DNA from: Pseudomonadota bacterium
Lineage (GTDB): Bacteria > Pseudomonadota > Alphaproteobacteria > Acetobacterales > Acetobacteraceae
DNA length: 64,000 nt
Direction of reading: 5' to 3'
Assembly (NCBI GenBank): GCA_021781835.1
Contig: JAJXWD010000009.1
Span: 1-64,000, forward strand
The position numbers were made by a program, and so were the translations under genes. The notes beneath the pieces are model-generated. The model was not told where the DNA came from. It made no database searches and saw nothing but the letters and a program-made list of their open reading frames with translations. Positions 9,597 through 17,135 of the stretch are shown piece after piece. How positions within the stretch are numbered: the first letter of the stretch is position 1; each line of letters opens with the position of its first letter.

Positions 9597-10480
9597 TCCT
9601 CATCCTCGGCGCCTCCGGGCAATTGGGCGATGCCCTGGCGAAACTCTGCGCGGCCCAGGGGCTAGACCATGCCGCCCTCGCCCGCCCGGCGGTCGATTTC
9701 GCCCAACCCGAAACCCTGGCCGCCGCCCTGGCCGCCACCAAGCCCGCCTTCGTGGTCAACGCCGCCGCCTACACGGCGGTCGACAAGGCTGAAACCGACG
9801 AGGAAGCGGCCATTACCGGCAACCATACCGGCCCGCTGGCGCTGGCCGAGCTGTGCGCTCGCGCCAATATAGCGCTCATCCATGTCTCGACCGATTATGT
9901 GTTCGACGGCAACAAGGGCGCGCCTTATCTGGAGAGCGACGACACCAGCCCGACCGGCGTTTATGGCCGCACCAAGCGCGATGGCGAGACCGCCATTCTG
10001 GCAACGCCGGCCAAGGCGGTCATTTTGCGTACCGCCTGGGTCTATTCGGCGCATGGCAAAAACTTCGCCCGCACCATGCTCACGGCCGGACGCGGCAATG
10101 CCCAGCTCCGCGTGGTGGCCGACCAGCACGGCACCCCCACCGCCGCCCCAGACCTCGCCGCCGCCATTCTCGCCATCATCGCGCGCATCCGCGAAACCGG
10201 CTGGCGCGCCGAATATCGCGGCATCTTCCACGCCACCAACCAGGGCGAAACCACTTGGCACGGCTTTGCCGCCGCCATTTTCGAGGAAGCCGCCAAACTC
10301 GGCTACCAGCCGCCCCAGCTCATCCCCATCGCCACCGCCGACTGGCCCACCCCCACCCGCCGCCCGCCAGACTCGCGGCTGGACGGCACCCGGCTGCACG
10401 ATGTTTTTGGTGTGCACCTGCCCCCCTGGCGCGAGAGCCTGCCCGGCATCGTCGCGCGCCTGGTGCAAATCACGGCGTGA
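9593..10480 (+). CDS. rfbD: dTDP-4-dehydrorhamnose reductase
   Basis: A 295-residue short-chain dehydrogenase that reduces the 4-keto group to give dTDP-L-rhamnose. It starts [18 protein letters not shown] with the NAD(P) glycine motif, has NAAAYTAVDKAE near residues 58-69, STDYVFDG (about 99) and the catalytic YGRTKRDGE (about 123). The frame continues upstream, but ATG 9593 fits the family start and the ATGA overlap pattern of the operon. It closes the rfbBACD set, with a gap of about 150 bases before the next glycosyltransferase. Confidence 0.96.
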   Translation: MILILGASGQLGDALAKLCAAQGLDHAALARPAVDFAQPETLAAALAATKPAFVVNAAAYTAVDKAETDEEAAITGNHTGPLALAELCARANIALIHVSTDYVFDGNKGAPYLESDDTSPTGVYGRTKRDGETAILATPAKAVILRTAWVYSAHGKNFARTMLTAGRGNAQLRVVADQHGTPTAAPDLAAAILAIIARIRETGWRAEYRGIFHATNQGETTWHGFAAAIFEEAAKLGYQPPQLIPIATADWPTPTRRPPDSRLDGTRLHDVFGVHLPPWRESLPGIVARLVQITA

Positions 10481-10631
10481 GCGCACCGTCCCGCCGCAAA
10501 TTTGGTAATTTGTGCTTCGCAGCAAAATTGGCTTATAAACAACCAGCCGCCAATCCAACTTTTCGACATGGAGCTTCCCCGCTCGTGGCCCCGACCGAAA
10601 CGCTCTCTCCTTCACGTCCGGGCCGTGGCTG

Positions 10632-11651
10632 ATGTCTCACCCCATTCCCGCCCTGGCCAACGCGCCAGTCACCATTCTGCTCTCCACCTTCAACGGCGCC
10701 CTCCATCTCGAGGAACAGCTGGCCAGCCTGTGCGCGCAAACCCTTACAGGTTGGGTGCTTTATTGGCGCGATGATGGCTCGGATGATGCCACCACCGCCA
10801 TCATGACCGCCTTCACCGCCCGGCTGGGGCCCGAGCGTGTTATATGTTCGCCCTCCTCGGGCATGCATATGGGGGCGGCTGTCAGTTTTCTCACCCTGCT
10901 GACGGAAGCCACGAACAGCAATCTCATCGCCTTCGCCGACCAGGACGATGTCTGGCTACCCGGCAAGCTCGCCGCCGCCCAGGCCATGCTGGCCCAGGCC
11001 GGCGACCGCCCGGCGCTTTATTGCGCGCGGCAATATCTGGTCAATGAACGACTGGAAGGCGACAAGCTCTCGGTGCTGCACCGCACCGCCGCGCATTTTC
11101 CCGCCTGCCTCACGCAAAACATCGCCAACGGCAACACGCTGGTGCTCAACCAGGCGGCGGCGGCCCTGGTGGCACAGGCCGGCCGCCCGGCCGGCACGGT
11201 GCATGATTGGTGGAGCTATATCGTCGTCTCGGCTTGCGGCGGCAAGATCCTGTTCGATGAGCGCCCGCAAGTGCTCTACCGCCTGCATAAGGCCAACCTG
11301 ATCGGCCGCCTCCAGCCGCTGCACGAGCGCGCCCTGGCCGCCCTGCGCCGCGGCCCGCAAGCTTACATGACCATGATGCACCGCCACGCCGACATGCTGG
11401 GCGAGCGGCCGGCCAATCTCAGCCCGCAAGCCCGGCGCGACCTGCGGCGAATCCGGGCCGGGCTGCATGGCGGGCTGATCAGCCGGGCCTCGGCGCTCGC
11501 CTGCCCGCGCTTCCGCCGCCGCCTGTTCATCGAAACCCTGCTGTTCCGCGTCTGGTTCATGCTCGCCACCACCCACCGCGCCCATGCGCAAGGCCAGCAC
11601 CACGCGCTGCCCCCGCTGGCCGCCCTGGCCGCCAAGCCCCCGGCCAAATAG
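10632..11651 (+). CDS. Glycosyltransferase family 2 (rhamnosyltransferase-like)
   Basis: A 339-residue GT-A fold enzyme. It has the nucleotide-sugar pocket LLSTFNGALHLEEQLASL (about residues 16-33), RDDGSDDAT (about 46) and the metal-binding stretch FADQDDVWLPGKL (about 98-110). The C-terminal part is basic and amphipathic, suggesting membrane association. It follows the rhamnose operon on the same strand, so L-rhamnosyl transfer to a polysaccharide is a reasonable inference but not proven. The 151-base gap before it contains an AT-richer patch (10495-10545) that could carry its own promoter. A hairpin 10 bases after the stop ends the block. Confidence 0.85.
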   Translation: MSHPIPALANAPVTILLSTFNGALHLEEQLASLCAQTLTGWVLYWRDDGSDDATTAIMTAFTARLGPERVICSPSSGMHMGAAVSFLTLLTEATNSNLIAFADQDDVWLPGKLAAAQAMLAQAGDRPALYCARQYLVNERLEGDKLSVLHRTAAHFPACLTQNIANGNTLVLNQAAAALVAQAGRPAGTVHDWWSYIVVSACGGKILFDERPQVLYRLHKANLIGRLQPLHERALAALRRGPQAYMTMMHRHADMLGERPANLSPQARRDLRRIRAGLHGGLISRASALACPRFRRRLFIETLLFRVWFMLATTHRAHAQGQHHALPPLAALAAKPPAK

Positions 11652-11660
11652 CCCTCATGA

Positions 11661-11696
11661 AAACAGCCACCCAGGGGGGCCCCTGGATGGCTGTTT
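11661..11696. terminator. Bidirectional hairpin terminator between convergent glycosyltransferase genes
   Basis: A 17-base-pair stem with one mismatch and a two-base nominal loop starts AAACAGCCA and ends TGGCTGTTT. It sits between the ends of two converging genes. The A-tract on one side and T-tract on the other allow use from both directions. Confidence 0.75.
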
Positions 11697-11723
11697 CTGG
11701 TCATCGCGCCCAGGGGCGTGTGA

Positions 11724-12476
11724 TTATGCCTCGCGGATATCCTGCCACTCTTCGGTGAAGGGGCGCTTGCGGAAGGTCGCCCAGAAGAAATTCATGGTGT
11801 AGCGCAGGCCGATGGTGAACACGCCCTCGCCCACCAGCCGCCGCCCCGAGGACTGGGCGGGCAGACGGAAGGTGAACTTGACCCGCCCGACCTTGGAGAG
11901 CCGGTTGGCCATGTCGGTATCCTCGCCATAAAACGAGAAGCGGTGGTCGGGGTTGCCGAGCTTCAGCATCGCCGCGCGCAGCACCACGAAATTGCCGCCC
12001 TGGAGCATGGCGCCCACGTTCAGCACATAATGGTTGAACATATAAGCCAGCCAGGCCAGGCGGTAATAGGCGGCCACCACCATGTTCACCTTGGCGGGCA
12101 CGCCGTAATAGACATAAGGCCCCGAGAGGGCGACCAGCGTCTGCCCACGCTCGAACTGGCTCAACACCTCGGAGAGCCAGCCGCGGGGCACCACCGTGTC
12201 GGCGTCGATATTGGCGATCAGCTCGCCGGTGGAATGCTCGAACCCGCACCAACGCGCCTGCACCAGGCCCTTGCGGGGTTCATCGACCACGCGCACCCCC
12301 TCCACGGCCTCGGCGACCGCGCGGGTATTGTCGGTGCTGGCGTTGTTGACCACGATGATCTCCGCCTGCTCGCCCAGCTTCAGCCCCACACGCTCGATCT
12401 CATCGCGGATGGCACGCAGCGACTGCGGCAGCAGAACCTGCTCGTTATAAGCGGGGACGACAAAACTGATCTTCAT
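11724..12476 (-). CDS. Glycosyltransferase family 2
   Basis: A 250-residue GT-A enzyme. It starts MKISFVVPAYNEQVLLPQSL, with VNNASTDNT near residue 44, the DxD-type metal site IDADTVVPRGWLSEVL (about 88-103), and GEDTDMANRL (about 166), typical of acceptor-site catalytic residues. ATG 12476 is preferred over an ATG 15 bases upstream because GGAG lies nine bases before it. There is no transmembrane channel segment, so it is not a cellulose-synthase-type enzyme. It converges on the rhamnose-side glycosyltransferase. Substrate unknown. Confidence 0.85.
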   Translation of the reverse strand: MKISFVVPAYNEQVLLPQSLRAIRDEIERVGLKLGEQAEIIVVNNASTDNTRAVAEAVEGVRVVDEPRKGLVQARWCGFEHSTGELIANIDADTVVPRGWLSEVLSQFERGQTLVALSGPYVYYGVPAKVNMVVAAYYRLAWLAYMFNHYVLNVGAMLQGGNFVVLRAAMLKLGNPDHRFSFYGEDTDMANRLSKVGRVKFTFRLPAQSSGRRLVGEGVFTIGLRYTMNFFWATFRKRPFTEEWQDIREA

Positions 12477-12624
12477 GTGCACAAACTCCACTCGACTCGC
12501 CGTCGTTAAGCTTCCTGCCCTGCTATCAACAGAGCCTTGTCATAAAAGCGAATGACCATTTGGTGACATGTACCCCAAAACCCCCTTTTCCCGCCACCCC
12601 CTTCTGCGTTTTTACCCTCAAGAG

Positions 12625-12653
12625 TTGACAGCCCCGCCTACAATGGGCATACG
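12625..12653 (+). promoter_or_regulatory. Candidate promoter for rpmJ
   Basis: A perfect -35 hexamer TTGACA is at 12625-12630, with CATACG 17 bases downstream as a weak -10. An AT-rich leader (TATTCTAATAC) follows. It is placed in the divergent gap between the glycosyltransferase gene and rpmJ. The -35 match is strong and the -10 poor. Confidence 0.4.
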
Positions 12654-12691
12654 GCGCCACCTATTCTAATACTTTAGTCCTGAGAGCCGTC

Positions 12692-12817
12692 ATGAAGATC
12701 CGTAACTCCCTGAAGTCCGCGAAAGTTCGCGACAAAGACTGCCGCGTCGTCCGCCGCCATGGCCGGGTGTACGTGATCAACAAAAAGAACCCGCGCATGA
12801 AGGCGCGCCAGGGCTAA
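12692..12817 (+). CDS. rpmJ: 50S ribosomal protein L36 (zinc-free C- form)
   Basis: A 41-residue ribosomal protein starting [17 protein letters not shown] and ending NPRMKARQG. It has a single Cys (residue 17) and lacks the CxxC...C...H zinc ribbon of the C+ form, so it is the zinc-independent type normal for alphaproteobacteria and like E. coli YkgO. It stands alone with its own promoter-like sequence and a strong terminator, not in the spc/alpha ribosomal cluster. The Shine-Dalgarno (CTGAGAG about 10 bases upstream) is weak. Confidence 0.93.
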   Translation: MKIRNSLKSAKVRDKDCRVVRRHGRVYVINKKNPRMKARQG

Positions 12818-12853
12818 CCCCCTCGCAGGTTCACGGCGCCAGGCGCCGCAGGC

Positions 12854-12878
12854 AACCCGGCCTTTGGCCGGGTTTTTT
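12854..12878 (+). terminator. Intrinsic terminator of rpmJ
   Basis: A nine-base-pair stem (AACCCGGCC / GGCCGGGTT) with a TTT loop is followed by four further T residues. It lies 37 bases after the rpmJ stop. Confidence 0.9.
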
Positions 12879-12930
12879 GCATTTACGGCGCCGCGCGGCC
12901 AGCCCAGCCGGGCCAGCCGCGCCGCCTCCA

Positions 12931-13482
12931 TCAGCCCGCCAGCCGGCGCGGCCAAAACATGCCGGCCTTGGCGCGGTAGGCCGCGTAATCGGCCGCCAGG
13001 CTGGAGCGCGCGAATTTCCGCTCCTCTCTTGAGGCGGCATGGGCGTAGAGCGCGGTCATCACCACGGGCGCCGCCCAGCCGGCAAGGCCAGGGCAGGCCA
13101 GCGCCGTGCCCAGCCAAAACAGCACATACGCCAGGTAAAACGGGTGGCGGACATGGCGGTACGGACCGGCTTTGAGCAAAAAGCTCGGCAGGTCGGTGTC
13201 AAAGGCCAAGGTCGGCGGGGTCTGGCGGCTGGCGCGCACGGCCCAGACAAACACCCCAAGCCCGGCCGCGAACAGCCCCACCGCGCCCCCCCACAGCGCG
13301 CCTGCCCCATGGGCGAGACTCCAGAAAAACAGCAGCGCGAATCCGAGCGAGAGCGCGCTGGTCAGCTGCATGCCGCGCGGCATGGCGCCCGTTGAGCGGA
13401 AATGCCCGCGCACCCCCCACGAGAAGGCGACAAAACAGGCGAGACCGGCGAGGCCGGTAACCGAAATGGCGATCTGGCTCAT
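12931..13482 (-). CDS. ICMT/PEMT-family membrane methyltransferase
   Basis: A 183-residue integral membrane protein with four or five hydrophobic segments (about residues 5-20, 40-60, 62-82, 113-127, 130-146). The C-terminal half carries the isoprenylcysteine carboxyl methyltransferase/phospholipid methyltransferase signature: GPYRHVRHPFYLAYVLFWLG (about 106-125), then EERKF (about 152) and YAAYRAKAGMFWP (about 165-177). It would transfer a methyl group from SAM to a lipid-like acceptor at the membrane. Prokaryotes do not generally prenylate proteins, so the acceptor is something else. It starts three bases after the stop of the acyl amino acid synthase gene, so the two form an operon and may act on the same molecule. 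Confidence 0.8.
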   Translation of the reverse strand: MSQIAISVTGLAGLACFVAFSWGVRGHFRSTGAMPRGMQLTSALSLGFALLFFWSLAHGAGALWGGAVGLFAAGLGVFVWAVRASRQTPPTLAFDTDLPSFLLKAGPYRHVRHPFYLAYVLFWLGTALACPGLAGWAAPVVMTALYAHAASREERKFARSSLAADYAAYRAKAGMFWPRRLAG

Positions 13483-13485
13483 GGC

Positions 13486-14220
13486 TCAGCCCTCCACGAA
13501 CACGTTGACGGTTTCACCCCGGAACAGCCCGGCATAAGCCTCCCAGCTCGCGTCATTCATGGCGACGAACGGAATCTCCTCGCATGAGCGGAAATATTTT
13601 TCCCGCGGGCAGGCCATCAGGTTGGTCTCGAACTTCACCCCCGCGTAGCGGCGCGGCCCGGCGACATAACCAAAATGCATGCGCCGGTAGAACGGCGTGT
13701 GGTTACGGCGCACGCAGTTCACCATCATGTCCGTGCCCTGCCCGATGACGAAAAACGACACGAACCGGTAGAGAATGAACACCATCTCGTAGCTGTCGCG
13801 GTAATCGGGGTGGCGCACCAGGCGGTTGATCTCGGCGATCTTGGGCGGGCGGCCATGGGTCACGCGCGCGGCCACCTGCTTCATCTCCTCGGGGAAGATG
13901 CGGGTCGCCGGAATCTCATCGAAGCCTTCGAGGCCGGGCGTGTAATCAAGCGTGCTCAGCCGCATCGAGGCGGCGGGCGTGCCGTCTTTGTAAACCACCA
14001 CACATTGCTGGTTCGGGCGCAGATCGTCGGCGTCCGAAAACAGCCCCTCGGGCTGCGGGTCTATATAGCCGCCCGCCAGATACGAGGCATGGCGGATGGC
14101 ATAGGCATCGCGCCGGGTCTGGTCATCGAGCGCCATGCGCGCGGTGTAACCTTCGGGCACCGGCGCCGCCGCCACCGCCCCGCGCATGATGTTGGTCGTC
14201 ATTGTTTGTAAAGCAGACAT
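13486..14220 (-). CDS. N-acyl amino acid synthase, FeeM-like (LuxI-fold acyltransferase)
   Basis: A 244-residue GNAT/autoinducer-synthase-fold protein of the FeeM group, known to join acyl groups from acyl-ACP to amino acids. Visible family features are YAIRHASYLAGGYIDPQ (about residues 41-57), FSDADDLRPNQ (about 62), ASMRLSTLD (about 83), the acidic/basic core KIAEINRLVRHPDYRDS (about 124-140) and the late PFYRRMHFGYVAGPRRY (about 176-192). An upstream in-frame ATG exists, but ATG 14220 has a perfect AGGAGG at 14226-14231. It is the first gene of an operon with the ICMT-like methyltransferase and is divergent from a c-di-GMP enzyme. The product's chain length and amino acid are unknown. Confidence 0.75.
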   Translation of the reverse strand: MSALQTMTTNIMRGAVAAAPVPEGYTARMALDDQTRRDAYAIRHASYLAGGYIDPQPEGLFSDADDLRPNQQCVVVYKDGTPAASMRLSTLDYTPGLEGFDEIPATRIFPEEMKQVAARVTHGRPPKIAEINRLVRHPDYRDSYEMVFILYRFVSFFVIGQGTDMMVNCVRRNHTPFYRRMHFGYVAGPRRYAGVKFETNLMACPREKYFRSCEEIPFVAMNDASWEAYAGLFRGETVNVFVEG

Positions 14221-14646
14221 TTTGTCCTCCTGATGTTCAACCAAAACAAGAGGAATTTTTAACCATTTCGCGCACGGCGTGCACCATGAATCATCGGCCA
14301 TCTGGCTTCTGTCCCGCGCCACAGGCATAAGTTAAGCTCTTAAAAAACCTTAAGTATTTTTATGAAGCCCTTGTTTTCGGCTCGCCTGACCGCCGCCGCG
14401 CCCCGACGTCTCCGGACTACCCGGGACTTTTCCTAAAGCAAAAAAATGCGTGCCATAGTTGCAGGCAGACGTTAAGGTTGAAGCATCTGAGGCGTGGTTT
14501 GCCCGGGATCGGGTCGACGACTCGCAACCGGCGCCGCCCGGTCGTTACGATTTGGCATTTCGGAGGGGCGGATTTCGGGACATAATTACGGCACCGCGGC
14601 ACGCAAGGCCAGCGGTTTCGCGCTTGGCCAAAAGCTGAAGCGCGCG
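14221..14646. other. Divergent intergenic region between the acyltransferase operon and the GGDEF-EAL gene
   Basis: It holds the Shine-Dalgarno of the acyltransferase gene (14226-14231) and an AT-rich patch at 14325-14365 with the inverted pair CTTAA/TTAAG that is the likeliest promoter region. The last 150 bases are open in frame with the GGDEF-EAL gene (possible GTG start at 14494), but codon composition looks coding only for the final 60 bases or so. No RNA gene was recognised. Confidence 0.4.
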
Positions 14647-16995
14647 ATGGTGCGTATGCGCCAGCTCGCCGGGCTGATCGAGGATGCCCACGTCATGCCC
14701 GGCATCGCCGAGCGGCTGCTGCTCGACCAGGCGACCGATTTTTCCTACCTCATCACCGCCATCTCGCTGCTGGGCCTGAGCACGGCCGGCCTGCTCTACT
14801 GGGATTTCTGGCACAACCCCGGCGACCCGTGGCGTGTCGCCGGCATGGGCGCGGTGCTGTTTTGCTACGCCGCCATCCTGGCCAGCGCGACGCTCTGGAT
14901 CCGCCAGCGCCACCCCACCGCGCGGCGCGCCAAGCGTTACATCACCTTCATGAGCCAGCTGCTCCTGCTGCTCGGCGCCTCCTGGTCGCTGCTGCTCACC
15001 CTGCTGGCCAGCACCGCCCATCCGGCCCAGCTTTCCATGCTCTACGGCGTCATGGTTGGCTGCCTGGCCACGCCGGTCATGGTCTCGCCGGCGCTGTGCG
15101 CGCTGGCCTATTGGCTGCCGGTCTCCATCGGCATTTGCGTGGCGGTGGTCGTCTCGGGCGTGGCCGATAATTTCGCCATCATCGACCTGCTCTCCTTCAT
15201 GCTGCTCACCGGCTTTTGCATCCTCTATCTCAACCGCCGGCTCAATGAGCGCGCCATCGGCGCCATCCGGCTCGAGGAAAACGCCGAAGTCATCAAGCTG
15301 CTGCTGCGCGATTTCGAGGAAAGCGCGTCCGACTGGCTGTGGGAGGCCAACGCCGCCCTCGAGCTGCAACCCGTGAGCCCGCGCCTCTCGCAAGTGGCCC
15401 GGCGCGCGGCCGAAAACTTTACCGGCAAGCTGCCCGCCGCCCTGCTCGGCCCCGTCATCGAGCGCAACGGCACCCCCGACCCCGCCATCGCCCGGCTGAT
15501 GCGCGCCATGGATGAGCGTTCCCCCTTCCGCGATCTGGTCGTGCCCGTCATGGTCGAGGGCGAGCAGCGTTTCTGGTCGCTCACCGGCAAACCCATCCTC
15601 GACAAGCGCGGCCATTTCGCCGGCTATCACGGCGTCGGCTCAGACATTACCGGCCAGCGCCGCCAGCAGGAGCAGATCGCCTTTCTGGCCCGCCATGACA
15701 GCCTGACCAAGCTCCCCAACCGCGTGCTGTTCTCCGAATTGCTGCACGAGGCCTGCACCCATGCCGGGCAGCGCGGCATCGCCCTGCTGTGCCTCGACCT
15801 CGATAATTTCAAGCTCATCAACGACACGCTCGGCCACGCCACGGGCGATGCCGTGCTGGTGGCGGTGGCCGAGCGCCTGAAGGGCGCCATGCGCCAGGGC
15901 GACATCGCGGCGCGCCTCGGGGGCGATGAGTTCGCCGTCATCCTCTACACCAGCGATATCGAGGAGGCGCTCAGCATCGCGGCCCGTATCATCGAGCGCA
16001 TCAGCCGCCCCTACCGGTTCGACGGCCAGCTCGCCCATATCGGCATGTCCATCGGCCTCACCATGGCCCCCAAGGACGGCAAAGCCCCCGGCACGTTGAT
16101 GAAAAACGCCGACCTCGCCCTCTACCGCGCCAAGGCCGAGGGGCGCGGCGTCGCCCGCCTCTACGACCCCGCCATGGACCAGCGCCTGCAAGGCCGGCGC
16201 CAGATGCAGGCGGGCCTGCGCCACGCCCTCGGCGCGGGGGAATTCTACCTCGAATACCAGCCCATCATCGACCTTTCGAGCCGGCGCATCACCGGCGCCG
16301 AGGCGCTCATCCGCTGGCGCTCCCCCGAGCGCGGCCTGGTCAACCCGGCCGAATTCATCCCCATCGCCGAGGAAACGGGGCTGATCAACGACATTGGCGA
16401 CTGGGTGCTGTGCGAGGCCTGCAAAACCGCCGCCACCTGGCCAGCGCCCCTGAGCGTGGCGGTCAATCTCTCGCCGCTGCAATTCCGCGACCCGGCCCTG
16501 ATCGACACCATCAAGGCCGCGCTGCGCGATTCCGGCCTGCCGCCGGAGCGGCTGGAGATCGAAATCGTCGAGTCGGTCATGCTCGAGAGCACCACCCACA
16601 CCGAATACGCCCTCTGGCAGCTGCACGGCCTCGGCGTGCGCATCGCCCTCGATGATTTCGGCACCGGCTATTCCTCGCTTTCCTATCTGCGCCGCTTCCC
16701 CTTCGACAAAATCAAGATCGACCGCTCCTTCATCCGCGACCTCGGCTACGAAAAAGACGACAGCTCGATCATCCTGGCCATCATCGGCCTGGCCGAGCGC
16801 ATGAACATGGTGGTCACCGCCGAGGGGGTCGAGAATGAGGAGCAGCTCGTGCTGCTCAGCGCCTATGGCTGCACCCAGGGGCAAGGGTATTTTTTCCACC
16901 GCCCCCTGCCCGCGCCCCGCTTCCTCGAGGTGTTGCGCGCCAACGAAGCCCCCTTCGCCGCCCCACCCGCCGCCAATGCCGGCACCGTGCTGTAA
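14647..16995 (+). CDS. Membrane-anchored GGDEF-EAL c-di-GMP signalling protein
   Basis: About 782 residues from ATG 14647 (833 if GTG 14494 is used). The N-terminus has five or six membrane segments (LITAISLLGLSTAGLLYW onward), followed by a PAS-like region (ASDWLWEANAALELQ), a diguanylate cyclase domain with intact RLGGDEFAV and an inhibitory I-site RQGD five residues before it, then an EAL domain with GAEALIRW, EIVESVMLE, DDFGTGYSSLSYL, KIKIDRSFI and TAEGVENEEQ. Both catalytic centres look intact, so it may make and break c-di-GMP. The start is uncertain because no candidate has a convincing ribosome-binding site. It is divergent from the FeeM-like operon. Confidence 0.9.
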   Translation: MVRMRQLAGLIEDAHVMPGIAERLLLDQATDFSYLITAISLLGLSTAGLLYWDFWHNPGDPWRVAGMGAVLFCYAAILASATLWIRQRHPTARRAKRYITFMSQLLLLLGASWSLLLTLLASTAHPAQLSMLYGVMVGCLATPVMVSPALCALAYWLPVSIGICVAVVVSGVADNFAIIDLLSFMLLTGFCILYLNRRLNERAIGAIRLEENAEVIKLLLRDFEESASDWLWEANAALELQPVSPRLSQVARRAAENFTGKLPAALLGPVIERNGTPDPAIARLMRAMDERSPFRDLVVPVMVEGEQRFWSLTGKPILDKRGHFAGYHGVGSDITGQRRQQEQIAFLARHDSLTKLPNRVLFSELLHEACTHAGQRGIALLCLDLDNFKLINDTLGHATGDAVLVAVAERLKGAMRQGDIAARLGGDEFAVILYTSDIEEALSIAARIIERISRPYRFDGQLAHIGMSIGLTMAPKDGKAPGTLMKNADLALYRAKAEGRGVARLYDPAMDQRLQGRRQMQAGLRHALGAGEFYLEYQPIIDLSSRRITGAEALIRWRSPERGLVNPAEFIPIAEETGLINDIGDWVLCEACKTAATWPAPLSVAVNLSPLQFRDPALIDTIKAALRDSGLPPERLEIEIVESVMLESTTHTEYALWQLHGLGVRIALDDFGTGYSSLSYLRRFPFDKIKIDRSFIRDLGYEKDDSSIILAIIGLAERMNMVVTAEGVENEEQLVLLSAYGCTQGQGYFFHRPLPAPRFLEVLRANEAPFAAPPAANAGTVL

Positions 16996-17022
16996 AAGCG
17001 GTGAGGACCAGGAAATTCGAGG

Positions 17023-17063
17023 GGGGGTTTTGAAAAAAGCCCCACACCCCTGAAAACTTTTAA
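17023..17063 (+). repeat. Dispersed terminator-like hairpin, copy 1
   Basis: A G-run, TTTTGAAAAAA, then GCCCC forms an imperfect hairpin, followed by the shared tail ACACCCCTGAAAACTTTT. The same layout (hairpin with TTTT-C/G-AAAA core plus CCCC-AAAACTTT tail) recurs near 24.4, 33.6 and 47.1 kb. Here it ends the GGDEF-EAL gene before mutS. Confidence 0.6.
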
Positions 17064-17135
17064 GCATATTAACAGGTTATAAAAAACATCCCGCGCAGTT
17101 TATCGGCCTGCCCCTCTTGGCCGCGCGCGGGCGGC

